Shown: positions 1 through 9,552 of the stretch, in pieces
Layout of the letters: every line of letters starts with the position of its first letter
Position numbering within the stretch: position 1 is the first letter of the stretch
DNA from: Vibrio sp. 16
GTDB lineage: Bacteria; Pseudomonadota; Gammaproteobacteria; Enterobacterales; Vibrionaceae
Assembly (NCBI RefSeq): GCF_963681195.1
Contig: NZ_OY808997.1
Coordinates: 1 to 64,000, forward strand
Direction: 5' to 3'
DNA: 64,000 nucleotides
Made by a program: the position numbers and the translations under genes
Notes under the pieces: generated by a model
The model's input: only the letters and a program-made list of their open reading frames with translations
Databases searched by the model: none
What the model was told of the DNA's origin: nothing

Positions 1-234
1 GTAAAAATAGTGCAGCCGAGCTTTTTGAAGCTGGACAGAAGTTTAGTTGTGAATGCTGTGGAGACCGGATGCCATGGTATCGAACAGGCGATAAGTCTTG
101 GCCGCTCGACCCGTTCCTTGATTATCGCGGAAGGAATAGAGAATCAAGCAATGTTATCCCATTGCCAGTCTTGTGATATCGACTTTTATCAAGGGTACTA
201 TTTAGCTCGCCCACATAAAACTCCTCTTGCCTAA
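1..234 (+). CDS. EAL-domain protein, C-terminal fragment (cut by window edge)
   Basis: The reading frame is open from base 1 to a TAA at 232-234, so the gene starts outside the window. The visible 77 residues match the end of an EAL-type c-di-GMP phosphodiesterase domain: FLKLDRSLV (the K of the KLD strand is conserved in active enzymes), then IIAEGIEN (the E of the late EGIE motif) and QGYYLARP, the usual last strand before the stop. A GTG at 10 could be read as a start, but it lies inside the conserved domain. The family hydrolyses c-di-GMP to pGpG. Whether this protein is active, or carries GGDEF or sensor domains upstream, cannot be seen. Confidence 0.85.
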   Translation, partial: VKIVQPSFLKLDRSLVVNAVETGCHGIEQAISLGRSTRSLIIAEGIENQAMLSHCQSCDIDFYQGYYLARPHKTPLA

Positions 235-284
235 GTCGTTTTGTCCCTCCACCCCTTTAAGTTTCTAATTGCAAACAGCAGGAA

Positions 285-312
285 CAAAAAAGCCCACGAT
301 ACTTCGTGGGCT
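285..312 (-). terminator. Intrinsic terminator of nptA
   Basis: The 8-bp arms AGCCCACG (291-298) and CGTGGGCT (305-312) are followed on the minus strand by a run of T (A-run 285-290 on the plus strand). It lies 21 bp past the nptA stop. Confidence 0.85.
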
Positions 313-332
313 CTAAAGGGAATCGGCGACGC

Positions 333-1478
333 TTAAGTGGTTAGCGCTAGGATTGCTCCTGGCAGTACAACGAAGACTGCTAGAAGGTAACCCGCGACAA
401 CTGCTTTGTTCTTCACTGCCATATCAGAGATGAAGTCAGCGCCTTTAACAGGTAGTTCGCGTAGGAACGGAATACCGAAGATGAATACCGTTGCCATGAT
501 GTTAAACACTAGGTGAACAAGTGCAATTTGTAATGCGAACACTGCAAACTCACCAGATACCGCTGTCGCAGCTAGAAGTGCCGTAATACATGTACCGATG
601 TTTGCACCTAGAGTGAATGGGTAAACATCACGTACTTTTAGAACACCAGAACCGACCAGTGGTACCATCAAACTTGTTGTCGTTGAAGATGACTGAACCA
701 GTACAGTAACGATTGAACCTGACACTATACCGTGAATTGGACCACGACCGATCGCATTCTTTAGAATCTCACGAGCACGACCAACCATTAGGCTCTTCAT
801 TAGTTTACCCATCACTGTAATCGCAACGAAGATTGTCGCGATACCCAAGACGATAAGCAGCACACCACCGACTTGGTCACCAAATGTTGATAGCGGCTCT
901 TTAACAGCGCTAACGACAGGTTTAGTAATTGGCTTAATGAAGTTAAGTCCTTTGATGCTCATGTCACCTGTTGCTAGGAATGGAGAGACTAGCCAGTGTG
1001 AGATCTTATCAAGGATGCCAAACATCATTTCTAGAGGTAGGAAGATGATTACCGCAAGAAGGTTAAAGAAATCATGGATTGTTGCACTTGCAAATGCGCG
1101 TTTAAACTCTTCTTTGCAACGCACGTGACCAAGAGATACCAGAGTATTGGTTACTGTTGTACCGATGTTTGCACCCATCACCATAGGGATGGCTGTTTCG
1201 ACCGGAAGACCGCCGGCAACAAGGCCCACGATAATTGAAGTAACTGTACTTGAAGATTGGATAAGTGCTGTTGCCACTAGACCGATCATCAAACCTGCTA
1301 CTGGGTGAGACGCGAATTCAAATAAAACCTTGGCTTGATCACCTGTCGCCCATTTAAAACCGCTGCCTACCATTGATACTGCTAAAAGTAGTAGGTACAA
1401 CATGAATGCCAAGTTAGCCCAGCGTAACCAGCGAGCCGTGCTCGAGATTGGTGCTGCTGTAGTAGTAGCTTGGTTCAT
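333..1478 (-). CDS. nptA: Na+/phosphate cotransporter NptA
   Basis: A 381-residue inner-membrane protein of the Na/Pi cotransporter family (PF02690), which takes up inorganic phosphate with sodium. The two inverted family repeats are visible. Each carries the QSSS signature (ALIQSSSTVTS near residue 67, VLVQSSSTTTS near residue 260), followed by GANIGTTVTNT and GANIGTCITAL. About eight to nine hydrophobic segments are present. The length is close to the roughly 380 residues usual in Vibrio. The gene is divergent from nhaR across a 406-bp AT-rich gap and ends at a good terminator. No convincing PhoB box was found, so phosphate control is not shown. The neighbouring nhaR suggests a sodium-related setting, but that is inference. 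Confidence 0.92.
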   Translation of the reverse strand: MNQATTTAAPISSTARWLRWANLAFMLYLLLLAVSMVGSGFKWATGDQAKVLFEFASHPVAGLMIGLVATALIQSSSTVTSIIVGLVAGGLPVETAIPMVMGANIGTTVTNTLVSLGHVRCKEEFKRAFASATIHDFFNLLAVIIFLPLEMMFGILDKISHWLVSPFLATGDMSIKGLNFIKPITKPVVSAVKEPLSTFGDQVGGVLLIVLGIATIFVAITVMGKLMKSLMVGRAREILKNAIGRGPIHGIVSGSIVTVLVQSSSTTTSLMVPLVGSGVLKVRDVYPFTLGANIGTCITALLAATAVSGEFAVFALQIALVHLVFNIMATVFIFGIPFLRELPVKGADFISDMAVKNKAVVAGYLLAVFVVLPGAILALTT

Positions 1479-1884
1479 AATTTTTCTCCGTGGACCGTTT
1501 AAATCTTGTTTGGTCTGTTGTTGAAACTGAGGGCGATGTTAGAGGGGAAATATTTCAGTAATATTACAGTTGTGTGTAATAACACTTTTTTTGCGGCTAT
1601 GGTCGTTTTTGGGGTGTAGTTAATGTTTTACATTGTCTGTAAGATGTTGATTTTATTGTTTTATTTTTGTCTTTGTTTTGCTCGAGTTTTATTGTTTTTT
1701 ATCAATAATTTTATCAGATAGCACTTGTTTATCATTGCTTTATGACAGTTGTAAGGCAAAAATGAAGAGCTATTGTTCGGTAAAATCATAATATAATGAC
1801 GATGTCTTCGTTTTTGCCGAATCGTTGTTGTCATTGAGTGGATTTGCTATAACCTAAGCATTCACTTTATCTTGAGTTAACACT
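1479..1884. other. AT-rich divergent promoter region nptA / nhaR
   Basis: This 406-bp gap holds no plausible gene. It is rich in T-runs (1660-1730) and must carry the promoters of both flanking genes. I see no strong -35/-10 pair that I would assign. A single Pho-type heptamer (ATGACAG, 1742-1748) stands alone. Confidence 0.5.
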
Positions 1885-2775
1885 ATGTCCCACCTCAATT
1901 ATAACCACCTTTATTACTTCTGGATGGTGTGTAAGCAAGGCTCTGTTACCAAAGCGGCGGATGCTCTGTTTCTTACCCCACAAACCGTAACGGGTCAGAT
2001 TAAAGCGTTAGAAGAGCGCATGGATGGAAAGTTGACCAAACGAAATGGTCGTAGTGTCGAGCCAACAGAGCTAGGTCAGCTTGTGTTTAAGTATGCTGAT
2101 CGAATGTTTGGTCTTAGCTATGAGATGCTGGATATTGTGAACTACAGCCAGCGATCCAATATCTTGTTTGATGTTGGTGTTGCAGATGCGCTCTCTAAAC
2201 GGTTAGTGAGTAAAATTCTCATGACAACGGTACCACCTGATAGCAGTATTCATCTTCGCTGCTTTGAATCTACCCACGAAATGTTGCTTGAGCAGTTATC
2301 GCAGCACAAACTGGATATGATTCTGTCTGATTGTCCTGTGGATTCGAGCCAAAGCCCGGGTCTGTACAGTAAGAAGCTTGGAGAGTGTAATATGAGCTTC
2401 TTCTGTTCTGGTAATGTGGATGATGTGCAGTTCCCTGCAGTACTTGAACAGAGAAAGCTATTGATTCCTGGCAGCCGAACGGCAATGGGGCGAAAGGTAT
2501 TGCAGTGGTTTGACAGGCAGGGGCTTAAGCCAAACATTTTAGGTGAGTTTGATGACGTTGCCTTGATGAAAGCTTTTGCGCGATACCATCATGATGTCAT
2601 TTTCTTAGCGCCCTCGCTTTATATGACAGAAGTTGAAAGCGATCTTCCTCTACAGCTGATCGGTCATATCGATGAGTTAAAAGAAGAGTATTATGTCATC
2701 TTTGCTGAGCGCATGATCCAGCATCCAGCGGTAAAAAATGTGTGTGACGCGGACTTCATCTCACTGTTTAAATGA
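1885..2775 (+). CDS. nhaR: LysR-type activator NhaR
   Basis: A 296-residue LysR regulator. The N-terminal winged helix-turn-helix is at residues 5-64 ([12 protein letters not shown]... [25 protein letters not shown]). NhaR proteins share this unusual LYYFWMV start and the [10 protein letters not shown] recognition helix, which separates them from other LysR families. The C-terminal part is the substrate-binding effector domain. In enterobacteria NhaR activates the Na+/H+ antiporter gene nhaA in response to sodium. Here nhaA is not adjacent; the Na+/phosphate carrier gene is divergent instead. The ATG start gives the full family length. No terminator is evident downstream. Confidence 0.92.
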   Translation: MSHLNYNHLYYFWMVCKQGSVTKAADALFLTPQTVTGQIKALEERMDGKLTKRNGRSVEPTELGQLVFKYADRMFGLSYEMLDIVNYSQRSNILFDVGVADALSKRLVSKILMTTVPPDSSIHLRCFESTHEMLLEQLSQHKLDMILSDCPVDSSQSPGLYSKKLGECNMSFFCSGNVDDVQFPAVLEQRKLLIPGSRTAMGRKVLQWFDRQGLKPNILGEFDDVALMKAFARYHHDVIFLAPSLYMTEVESDLPLQLIGHIDELKEEYYVIFAERMIQHPAVKNVCDADFISLFK

Positions 2776-2816
2776 TGATTTCATTTATAACAAATAGATT
2801 ACTTGTTACAAATCGA

Positions 2817-2835
2817 TTAATATTGTCAATATTAA
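2817..2835. promoter_or_regulatory. 19-bp dyad upstream of hlyU
   Basis: TTAATATTG, one base, then CAATATTAA form a perfect palindrome about 113 bp upstream of the hlyU start. It is too AT-rich for an intrinsic terminator. It could be an operator, for example an ArsR-family site for HlyU itself, but no binding evidence is available here. Confidence 0.35.
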
Positions 2836-2947
2836 ATTTTAGTGTGATCCACCAAAGCAAGTCATATGTGCTAATCGTGCCACATTACGTCGTGGTCATA
2901 CGCGCGTTATCAGCGACTCCTAGTTTGGCTTCAAGAGGTACTGGCCG

Positions 2948-3244
2948 ATGAATTTACAAGAGATGGAACAAAATTCTGCCAAAGCAGTTGTGCTACTGAA
3001 AGCAATGGCGAATGAAAGAAGGCTCCAAATATTATGTTTGCTACATAACAATGAGCTTTCGGTCGGTGAACTGTGCAACAAACTAGAACTGAGTCAGTCA
3101 GCATTGTCTCAGCACCTAGCATGGTTAAGACGTGATGGCTTGGTACACACTCGAAAAGAAGCGCAAACGGTGTATTACACATTGAGCAGTGAAGAGGTCA
3201 AGTCGATGATCCAACTACTGCATAGTTTGTATTGCAGCCAATAA
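2948..3244 (+). CDS. hlyU: ArsR-family virulence regulator HlyU
   Basis: A 98-residue winged-helix regulator of the ArsR/SmtB family. Residues 20-32 (MANERRLQILCLL) begin the DNA-binding core, SQSALSQHLAWLRRDGLV (49-66) is the recognition helix, and the wing follows at TVYYTL. The metal-binding ELCVCDL motif of SmtB/ArsR is replaced by ELCNKLEL, so metal sensing is unlikely. In V. cholerae and V. vulnificus HlyU relieves H-NS silencing of haemolysin/RTX genes and is reported to respond to cysteine oxidation. Cysteines occur here at 30, 43 and 96. It lies between nhaR and rpsT as in V. cholerae. No haemolysin gene is in the window. Confidence 0.92.
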   Translation: MNLQEMEQNSAKAVVLLKAMANERRLQILCLLHNNELSVGELCNKLELSQSALSQHLAWLRRDGLVHTRKEAQTVYYTLSSEEVKSMIQLLHSLYCSQ

Positions 3245-3252
3245 AACGAAAG

Positions 3253-3274
3253 AGGAGGCGATAGCCTCTTTTTT
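3253..3274 (+). terminator. Terminator of hlyU
   Basis: The stem AGGAGGC (3253-3259) pairs with GCCTCTT (3264-3270) and is followed by a T-run. It lies 9 bp past the hlyU stop. Confidence 0.8.
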
Positions 3275-3300
3275 ATTTACATGCGTAAATTGCAGACATA

Positions 3301-3327
3301 AAAAAACCGGCGTTAGCCGGTTTTTTT
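3301..3327. terminator. Bidirectional terminator between hlyU and rpsT
   Basis: CCGGC-GTTA-GCCGG (3307-3320) is flanked by A6 and T7, so it works on both strands. Its main role is probably to end the rpsT transcript. Confidence 0.88.
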
Positions 3328-3350
3328 CTTCACTGGAAATCAGAGTTCTA

Positions 3351-3611
3351 TTAAAGAGCTTTGATTGCAGCAGAGAAGCGAGACTTGTGACGAGCTGCTT
3401 TATTCTTGTGAATAAGGCCTTTAGTCGCCATGCGGTCTAGGATTGGTGTAACTGCAGCGAATGCAGCAGTTGCAGCTTCTTTGTCGCCTGCTTCGATAGC
3501 AGCAACAGTTTTCTTCATGTAAGTACGCATCATTGAGCGACGGCTAGCGTTGTGCTGACGACGTTTCTCAGCCTGGATAGCGCGCTTCTTAGCAGATTTA
3601 CTATTTGCCAA
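3351..3611 (-). CDS. rpsT: 30S ribosomal protein S20, TTG start
   Basis: An 86-residue basic protein, close to the 87 of E. coli S20, which binds 16S rRNA in the small-subunit body. It begins [20 protein letters not shown] and keeps the SRRSMMRTY and [14 protein letters not shown] blocks. The start is a TTG at 3611-3609. A GGGAG ribosome-binding site lies 8-9 bases upstream, and protein similarity begins exactly there. A second TTG at 3626 would add MGVRP but has no suitable ribosome-binding site. A UUG start is also used in E. coli, where it is part of S20 autoregulation, so the same control is likely. The gene is divergent from murJ. Confidence 0.96.
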   Translation of the reverse strand: MANSKSAKKRAIQAEKRRQHNASRRSMMRTYMKKTVAAIEAGDKEAATAAFAAVTPILDRMATKGLIHKNKAARHKSRFSAAIKAL

Positions 3612-3870
3612 GGGTCTAACTCCCAAAAACTTAGTTCGGTGACAATTTAAGGGCGAGGACTATCCCTCATTTGCGCTTAAATGTCAAATAATTTGTGCAA
3701 AAACCAATCGAAGCCAAACAAATTTTGGATTAGAAGGGTCTTCACGGTTAAGATGGCGGGGATTCTATCAGTATTTTTTTTTCAATGCTAATACTAATCT
3801 GCTCTCGACGAGTTATTCGTGAATAAGATAGGCACATTATTATTAGTATTCGCGATTTTCTGAGGTAACT

Positions 3871-5433
3871 GTGAGTAAACGTCTTCTAAAGTCAGGCATG
3901 ATTGTCAGTGCTATGACTTTGATTTCACGCGTGTTGGGTTTAGTGCGTGATGTGGTTGTCGCAAATTTAATGGGTGCGGGTGCTAGCGCTGACGTCTTCT
4001 TCTTTGCAAACAAAATCCCCAACTTTCTGCGTCGACTTTTTGCTGAAGGTGCTTTTTCACAGGCCTTTGTTCCCGTTTTAACGGAATATCACGCCAGTGG
4101 CGATATGGATAAAACGCGCCAATTGATCGCTCGAGCGGCAGGGACGCTCGGAGTCATTGTCTCAATAGTCACGCTTTTGGGTGTTTTGGGCTCAGGTGTT
4201 GTTACCGCGCTGTTTGGTTTTGGTTGGTTTTTGGACTGGATGAATGGCGGTCCATCAGCGGAGAAGTTTGAGCTCGCGAGTTTTATGCTCAAAATTACCT
4301 TCCCATATCTCTGGTTTATTACTTTCGTTGCGCTTTCAGGTGCCATTCTCAATACCATGGGTAAGTTTGCGGTCTCTTCTTTTACCCCTGTGTTCCTTAA
4401 TGTGATGATTATTCTCTCTGCGTGGTTTATCGCTCCGCAGTTACCACAACCTGAAATCGGATTGGCCATCGGGGTATTTCTTGGCGGGTTAGTCCAATTT
4501 TTGTTCCAGTTGCCGTTTTTAATCAAAGCGGGTGTCATGGTTAAACCCCAATGGGGCTGGCGAGACCCTGGGGTGGTAAAAATTCGCACCTTGATGATCC
4601 CTGCGTTGTTTGGGGTATCAGTTAGCCAAATCAACCTACTGTTTGACACTTTTATTGCCAGTTTTCTGCAAACGGGGTCGATCAGTTGGCTTTACTACTC
4701 TGACCGTTTACTCGAGTTTCCGCTTGGATTGTTTGGTATTGCGATTGCGACGGTCATATTGCCAGCCCTGTCTCGTAAACATGTTGATGCACAGAGCCAC
4801 GGTTTTGCCCACACGATGGACTGGGGGGTGAGAATGGTGACTTTGCTTGGTATTCCAGCCATGTTAGGGCTGATGGTGTTGGCCAAGCCGATGCTGATGG
4901 TGTTGTTTATGCGAGGTGAGTTTAGCCCGCAAGATGTGCAGTTTGCGTCGATGTCTTTGGTCGCTTACGCGTCAGGCTTGCTTAACTTTATGTTGATAAA
5001 AGTTCTGGCTCCGGGCTACTACTCGCGTCAAGACACCAAAACCCCCGTTAAATACGGAATTATTGCAATGGCAACGAACATGGTCTTCAACGCCATTTTT
5101 GCTTGGTTTTATGGCTATGTTGGTTTGGCGATTGCTACTGCGCTTTCTGCGTTCGTAAATATGTCTCTTCTATATAGAGGTTTGCATCTTGCTGGTGTGT
5201 ACCAGTTGACTCGTAAAACCTTGCTGTTCATTACCAAGCTGGTGATTGCTGGTGGACTGATGGTCGCTGCGATCTTATGGCAACTTGAAGAGATGCAAGT
5301 GTGGCTAGAGTGGCATTTTGCCGAGCGTATTATGTGGCTGACTGCTTTGATCGCTTTAGGTGCCAGTGTCTACCTTGTGACTCTCATGATTTTGGGAGTG
5401 CGTTTAAAAGACTTAAAAGCAGCGACAGACTGA
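3871..5433 (+). CDS. murJ: Lipid II flippase MurJ
   Basis: A 520-residue inner-membrane protein of the MVF/MviN family, with about 14 hydrophobic helices. It moves lipid II across the inner membrane for peptidoglycan synthesis. The family start GMIVSAMTLISRVLGLVRDVVVANLMGAGASADVFFFANKIPNFLRRLFAEGAFSQAF is complete when read as consecutive short blocks. It includes the R (residue 18 region) and RRLFAEGAF elements that line the central cavity. Translation starts at GTG 3871, after a TGAGGTAA ribosome-binding region. The gene is followed 70 bp later by ribF, as in V. cholerae. The upstream gap to rpsT holds divergent promoters that I could not define. Confidence 0.95.
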   Translation: MSKRLLKSGMIVSAMTLISRVLGLVRDVVVANLMGAGASADVFFFANKIPNFLRRLFAEGAFSQAFVPVLTEYHASGDMDKTRQLIARAAGTLGVIVSIVTLLGVLGSGVVTALFGFGWFLDWMNGGPSAEKFELASFMLKITFPYLWFITFVALSGAILNTMGKFAVSSFTPVFLNVMIILSAWFIAPQLPQPEIGLAIGVFLGGLVQFLFQLPFLIKAGVMVKPQWGWRDPGVVKIRTLMIPALFGVSVSQINLLFDTFIASFLQTGSISWLYYSDRLLEFPLGLFGIAIATVILPALSRKHVDAQSHGFAHTMDWGVRMVTLLGIPAMLGLMVLAKPMLMVLFMRGEFSPQDVQFASMSLVAYASGLLNFMLIKVLAPGYYSRQDTKTPVKYGIIAMATNMVFNAIFAWFYGYVGLAIATALSAFVNMSLLYRGLHLAGVYQLTRKTLLFITKLVIAGGLMVAAILWQLEEMQVWLEWHFAERIMWLTALIALGASVYLVTLMILGVRLKDLKAATD

Positions 5434-5503
5434 GGTTGATTAGTATATAATCCGTCGGTTTCACGCAACATAAATATCAAATACAGGTTTTTAGCAGCTT
5501 CCA

Positions 5504-6448
5504 ATGGAATTGATTCGAGGCATTCACAACATAAAGTCACATCATTCAGGGTGTGTTTTGACGATCGGAAACTTCGATGGTGTGCATCTAGGGCATCAAG
5601 CGGTTTTACGCCAAGTATCCGAAAAGGCAAGAGAATTAGGCTTGCCTGCGACGGTGATGACCTTTGACCCACAACCCCTGGAGTTGTTTGCTAAAGAGAA
5701 TGCGCCAGCTAGGCTGACTCGACTTCGTGACAAGTTTGTCCAATTGAGCAAATTAGATATTGCGAGATTGCTGTGTGTAAACTTTAATCATCAGTTTGCC
5801 AACCAAACCGCTGATGAGTTTATTAGTGACTTGTTGGTAACGCGTTTGGGTGTTAAGTTTCTGGTCGTTGGCGACGATTTTTGTTTCGGGCGTGGAAGAG
5901 AAGGCAACTTTGCCATGCTTAAAGAAGCGGGCAAAAAGTTTGGCTTTGAAGTCGTCAGTACCCACAGTTTTTGTCTTCAGAAACTGCGCGTGAGTAGCAC
6001 GGCGATCCGAGAAGCGCTTGCACAAGATAAGCTTGACGCAGCTGCGCGAATGCTAGGGCGTGATTACAGTATCAGTGGGCGTGTATCTCATGGTCGTAAG
6101 CTAGGTCGAACGATTGGCTTCCCTACGGCAAATATCCCCCTGAAACGCAGTGTCTCACCTGTGTCAGGCGTGTATGTGGTTCAAGCGCTAGGCTTGGGAG
6201 ATAGACCTGTCGGCGGCGTGGCAAACATTGGTAATCGACCGACTGTGAATGGCGTGCGCCAACAACTCGAAGTACATTTATTCGACTTTCATGCCAATTT
6301 ATACGGCAAACAGCTTGAAATAGTGCTTTTACATAAGCTGCGAGATGAGCATAAATTTGACTCTTTCGACGCTTTAAAACAACAAATTGAATTGGATGCT
6401 GAGGCAGCAAGGGTGTGGCTGCGTCAGCGTGAAGACCAAGTGGTTTAG
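5504..6448 (+). CDS. ribF: Bifunctional riboflavin kinase / FAD synthetase
   Basis: This 314-residue enzyme makes FMN from riboflavin and FAD from FMN. The N-terminal nucleotidyltransferase domain (about 15-185) has GNFDGVHLGHQ at residues 22-32, including the HxGH-type motif, and the late STAIREAL strand. The C-terminal kinase domain (about 187-310) has GRTIGFPTANI near residue 200, with the PTAN motif that binds ATP/Mg, and NIGNRPTV. The length is typical. It sits between murJ and ileS, in the arrangement shared with enterobacteria where ribF-ileS-lspA are cotranscribed. Confidence 0.96.
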   Translation: MELIRGIHNIKSHHSGCVLTIGNFDGVHLGHQAVLRQVSEKARELGLPATVMTFDPQPLELFAKENAPARLTRLRDKFVQLSKLDIARLLCVNFNHQFANQTADEFISDLLVTRLGVKFLVVGDDFCFGRGREGNFAMLKEAGKKFGFEVVSTHSFCLQKLRVSSTAIREALAQDKLDAAARMLGRDYSISGRVSHGRKLGRTIGFPTANIPLKRSVSPVSGVYVVQALGLGDRPVGGVANIGNRPTVNGVRQQLEVHLFDFHANLYGKQLEIVLLHKLRDEHKFDSFDALKQQIELDAEAARVWLRQREDQVV

Positions 6449-6503
6449 TTCGCTGCTTGGCATAATGTCTAACTGTCACCCAACACAACGGAATTAAGAA
6501 TCG

Positions 6504-9332
6504 ATGAGTGAGTATAAAGATACCCTGAACCTTCCTGAAACAGGGTTTCCGATGCGCGGCAATCTGGCGAATCGCGAGCCAGAAATGCTTAAGCGTTGGT
6601 ACAAAGAAGATCTTTACGGCGCAATCCGTGAAGCGAAGAAAGGCAAAAAATCTTTCGTTCTACATGATGGCCCTCCATACGCGAATGGCGACATTCACAT
6701 TGGTCACGCACTAAACAAGATTCTTAAAGACATTATTATTAAATCCAAAACACTTTCTGGTTTTGATGCACCGTACATTCCAGGTTGGGACTGTCACGGC
6801 CTACCAATTGAACTAATGGTAGAAAAGAAAAAAGGCAAACCAGGCCAAAAAATCTCTGCGGCTGAATTCCGTGAAGAGTGTCGTAAGTACGCGGCAGGTC
6901 AGGTAGAAGGTCAAAAAGAGAGCTTCAAGCGCCTTGGCATCATGGGTGAGTGGGACAAGCCGTACCGCACGATGGATTTTGCGACAGAAGCAAACATCAT
7001 CCGTGCACTAGGTAAGATTGCTGATAACGGCCACCTACTAAAAGGTTTCAAACCTGTTCACTGGTGTACAGACTGTGGCTCAGCGCTTGCTGAAGCAGAA
7101 GTTGAATACAAAGATAAAGTGTCTTCGTCTATCGACGTACGCTTTAAAGCGGCAGATGAAGCCGCGCTTCTATCTAAGTTCTCATTGAACGAAGGTCATG
7201 AAGGCGAAGGCGATATCTCGATCGTAATCTGGACGACCACACCGTGGACTCTGCCAGCAAACCGAGCAGTATGTTTACGTGATGATCTAGAGTATGTCTT
7301 GATCCAAGTAGAAGGTGAGTCGAAGGAACGTATCATCGTTGCTTCTGAGCTAGCGAAAGACGTGATGGATCGTGCGGGTATCGAGCACTTCCATAACCTT
7401 GGTTTTGCAAAAGGTAGTGACCTTGAGCTATCTCAGTTTAATCACCCATTCTACGACTTTACCGTTCCTGCGATCCTTGGCGATCACGTAACAACGGAAT
7501 CTGGTACGGGTGTGGTTCACACAGCCCCTGGCCATGGTCAAGAAGACTTCGCGGTAGGTAACAAGTACGGTCTAGAAGTAGCTAACCCAGTCGGCTCAAA
7601 TGGCGTTTACTTGCCAGATACTGAGCTATTTGCTGGTCAGCACGTATTTAAAGCCAATGATGCAGTGGTTGAAACGCTAAAAGAGAAAGGCGCGCTTCTA
7701 CATCACCACGCTTATGAGCACAGCTACCCACACTGTTGGAGACACAAAACTCCAATCATCTTCCGCGCAACACCACAATGGTTCGTCTCTATGGACCAAG
7801 CGGGTCTACGTGCAAAAGCACTAGAGTCAATCAAAGGTGTTGAGTGGATGCCTGAGTGGGGCCAAAGCCGAATCGAAGGTATGATTGAAGGTCGCCCAGA
7901 ATGGTGTATCTCTCGTCAACGTACTTGGGGCGTGCCAATTGCTCTGTTCGTTCACAAAGAGACGGCAGAACTGCATCCAAACACACTAGAGCTTATCGAG
8001 AAGGTTGCTCAGCTAGTAGAACAAAAAGGCATTCAAGCTTGGTGGGATCTGGAAATCTCTGACCTATTGGGCGAAGAAGCAGACAACTACGAGAAGGTGC
8101 TTGATACGCTAGACGTATGGTTCGACTCTGGTGTGACTCACTACTCAGTGGTTGATGCTCGTGAAGAGTACAACGGCGCGTCGGCAGATCTATACCTAGA
8201 AGGTTCTGACCAACACCGTGGTTGGTTCCAGTCTTCTCTGATCTCGTCTATTGCGATGAAAGATGAAGCACCATACAAGCAAGTGCTAACTCACGGCTTC
8301 GTGGTTGATGGTCAAGGCCGTAAGATGTCTAAATCTATCGGTAACGTCGTTGCACCAAAAGATGTAACGAACAAGCTAGGTGCAGATATCCTGCGTCTAT
8401 GGGTTGCTTCAACTGACTACACAGGTGAAGTTGCGGTTTCTGATGAAATCCTAAAACGCTCGGCAGATGCGTACCGTCGTATCCGTAACACAGCGCGTTT
8501 CTTCCTAGCCAACCTAAGCGGCTTCAACCCAGCAACGGATCTTGTTCCTGCTGAAGAAATGGTTGCTCTAGACCGCTGGGCAGTAGGTCGCGCCCTAGCT
8601 GCGCAAGAAGAGATTGTAAAAGCGTACGGTGAGTACAACACGCACGCAGTAACACAGCGTCTAATGCAGTTCTGTTCTATCGAAATGGGCTCATTCTACC
8701 TAGATGTTATCAAAGACCGTCAATACACAGCGAAACGTGGCGGCCACGCTCAACGTAGCTGTCAGACAGCGCTTTACTACATCGTAGAAGCGTTAGTTCG
8801 CTGGATGGCGCCAATCATGTCATTCACGGCTGATGAGATCTGGAACGAGATGCCGGGCGAGCGTGATAAGTTCGTATTCACTGGCGAGTGGTTCGAAGGC
8901 CTATTTGGTCTTGCTGAAGGTGAAGAGCTAAACAACGAGTTCTGGGTGGACGTTCAATCAGTTCGTGGTAGCGTGAACAAGCTACTAGAAGATGCTCGTA
9001 AAGAGAAGATCATTGGTGGTTCGCTACAAGCAGAAGTGACGCTTTACGCTGATGACGCTCTAGTGGCGAAACTAAGCAAGCTTGAAGACGAGCTACGCTT
9101 TGCGCTACTGACTTCAGCGGCGGTTGTTAAGCCTCTAAGCGAGAAGTCTGAAGCAGCGCAAGCGACTGACGTTGAAGGTCTGTTTGTTGAAGTTAAAGCG
9201 ACTGAAAACGAGAAATGTGACCGTTGCTGGCACCATACACCAGACGTAGGCACAATTGCAGGTCATGAGAAGATCTGTGGTCGTTGTGTGTCGAACGTTG
9301 ATGGTGAAGGTGAAGTTCGCAAATTTGCGTAA
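6504..9332 (+). CDS. ileS: Isoleucyl-tRNA synthetase
   Basis: A 942-residue class I aminoacyl-tRNA synthetase that charges tRNA-Ile. HIGH is at residues 65-68 ([12 protein letters not shown]) and KMSKS at about 607-611. The editing domain (CP1) lies between them, with [16 protein letters not shown]. The zinc-finger tail is present (CDRCWHH... CGRC near 905-925), as in the bacterial IleS1 type sensitive to mupirocin. Codon use is strongly biased, as in highly expressed genes. The start ATG is 55 bp after ribF. A repeat element and an intrinsic hairpin separate it from lspA. Confidence 0.97.
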   Translation: MSEYKDTLNLPETGFPMRGNLANREPEMLKRWYKEDLYGAIREAKKGKKSFVLHDGPPYANGDIHIGHALNKILKDIIIKSKTLSGFDAPYIPGWDCHGLPIELMVEKKKGKPGQKISAAEFREECRKYAAGQVEGQKESFKRLGIMGEWDKPYRTMDFATEANIIRALGKIADNGHLLKGFKPVHWCTDCGSALAEAEVEYKDKVSSSIDVRFKAADEAALLSKFSLNEGHEGEGDISIVIWTTTPWTLPANRAVCLRDDLEYVLIQVEGESKERIIVASELAKDVMDRAGIEHFHNLGFAKGSDLELSQFNHPFYDFTVPAILGDHVTTESGTGVVHTAPGHGQEDFAVGNKYGLEVANPVGSNGVYLPDTELFAGQHVFKANDAVVETLKEKGALLHHHAYEHSYPHCWRHKTPIIFRATPQWFVSMDQAGLRAKALESIKGVEWMPEWGQSRIEGMIEGRPEWCISRQRTWGVPIALFVHKETAELHPNTLELIEKVAQLVEQKGIQAWWDLEISDLLGEEADNYEKVLDTLDVWFDSGVTHYSVVDAREEYNGASADLYLEGSDQHRGWFQSSLISSIAMKDEAPYKQVLTHGFVVDGQGRKMSKSIGNVVAPKDVTNKLGADILRLWVASTDYTGEVAVSDEILKRSADAYRRIRNTARFFLANLSGFNPATDLVPAEEMVALDRWAVGRALAAQEEIVKAYGEYNTHAVTQRLMQFCSIEMGSFYLDVIKDRQYTAKRGGHAQRSCQTALYYIVEALVRWMAPIMSFTADEIWNEMPGERDKFVFTGEWFEGLFGLAEGEELNNEFWVDVQSVRGSVNKLLEDARKEKIIGGSLQAEVTLYADDALVAKLSKLEDELRFALLTSAAVVKPLSEKSEAAQATDVEGLFVEVKATENEKCDRCWHHTPDVGTIAGHEKICGRCVSNVDGEGEVRKFA

Positions 9333-9345
9333 TTGCTTGTCATTC

Positions 9346-9458
9346 TTGGCGCTGTAGCGGCGTTGACTGCATTTATTCCGGAATGCCGGACCAGCTCCAT
9401 CACATAGGACAACTATGCTCAGGAGTCTCGTAAATTTGTCGCCTTGCTACAACACCAA
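9346..9458. repeat. ERIC-like imperfect palindromic element
   Basis: A 113-bp noncoding block sits between ileS and lspA. Its ends are inverted: TTGGCGCTGTAGC at 9346-9358, and the reverse complement of the right end gives TTGGTGTTGTAGC. Nested inside are CTCAGGAGTCTCGTAAATTTG and a partly matching left arm. The size, palindromic layout and the CTCCTGAG-like core recall ERIC elements, which occur in Vibrio as well as enterobacteria. I saw no second copy in the window, so assignment to ERIC rests on layout only. Confidence 0.5.
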
Positions 9459-9502
9459 TAATTTAGAGCAATCCGAAGTGGAACTTTATTGTTAATTTAT
9501 AG

Positions 9503-9527
9503 CCCCAGTATCTACTGGGGTTATTTT
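9503..9527 (+). terminator. Hairpin/terminator between ileS and lspA
   Basis: CCCCAGTA (9503-9510) and TACTGGGG (9513-9520) are followed by TTATTTTT. It may end or weaken ileS transcription before lspA, which starts 26 bp later. Confidence 0.7.
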
Positions 9528-9552
9528 TAGGCTTAATGCTTTAAGGGATAAG

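Noticed and set aside
1742..1748. Pho-box heptamer ATGACAG upstream of nptA
   Set aside because: A real Pho box needs two heptamers 4 bp apart. The neighbour 11 bp away matches only four of seven bases, and the place is about 264 bp from nptA.
4089..4649. 186-codon minus-strand frame inside murJ
   Set aside because: It mirrors the codon pattern of murJ, shows no known motif, and lies fully within an intact gene.
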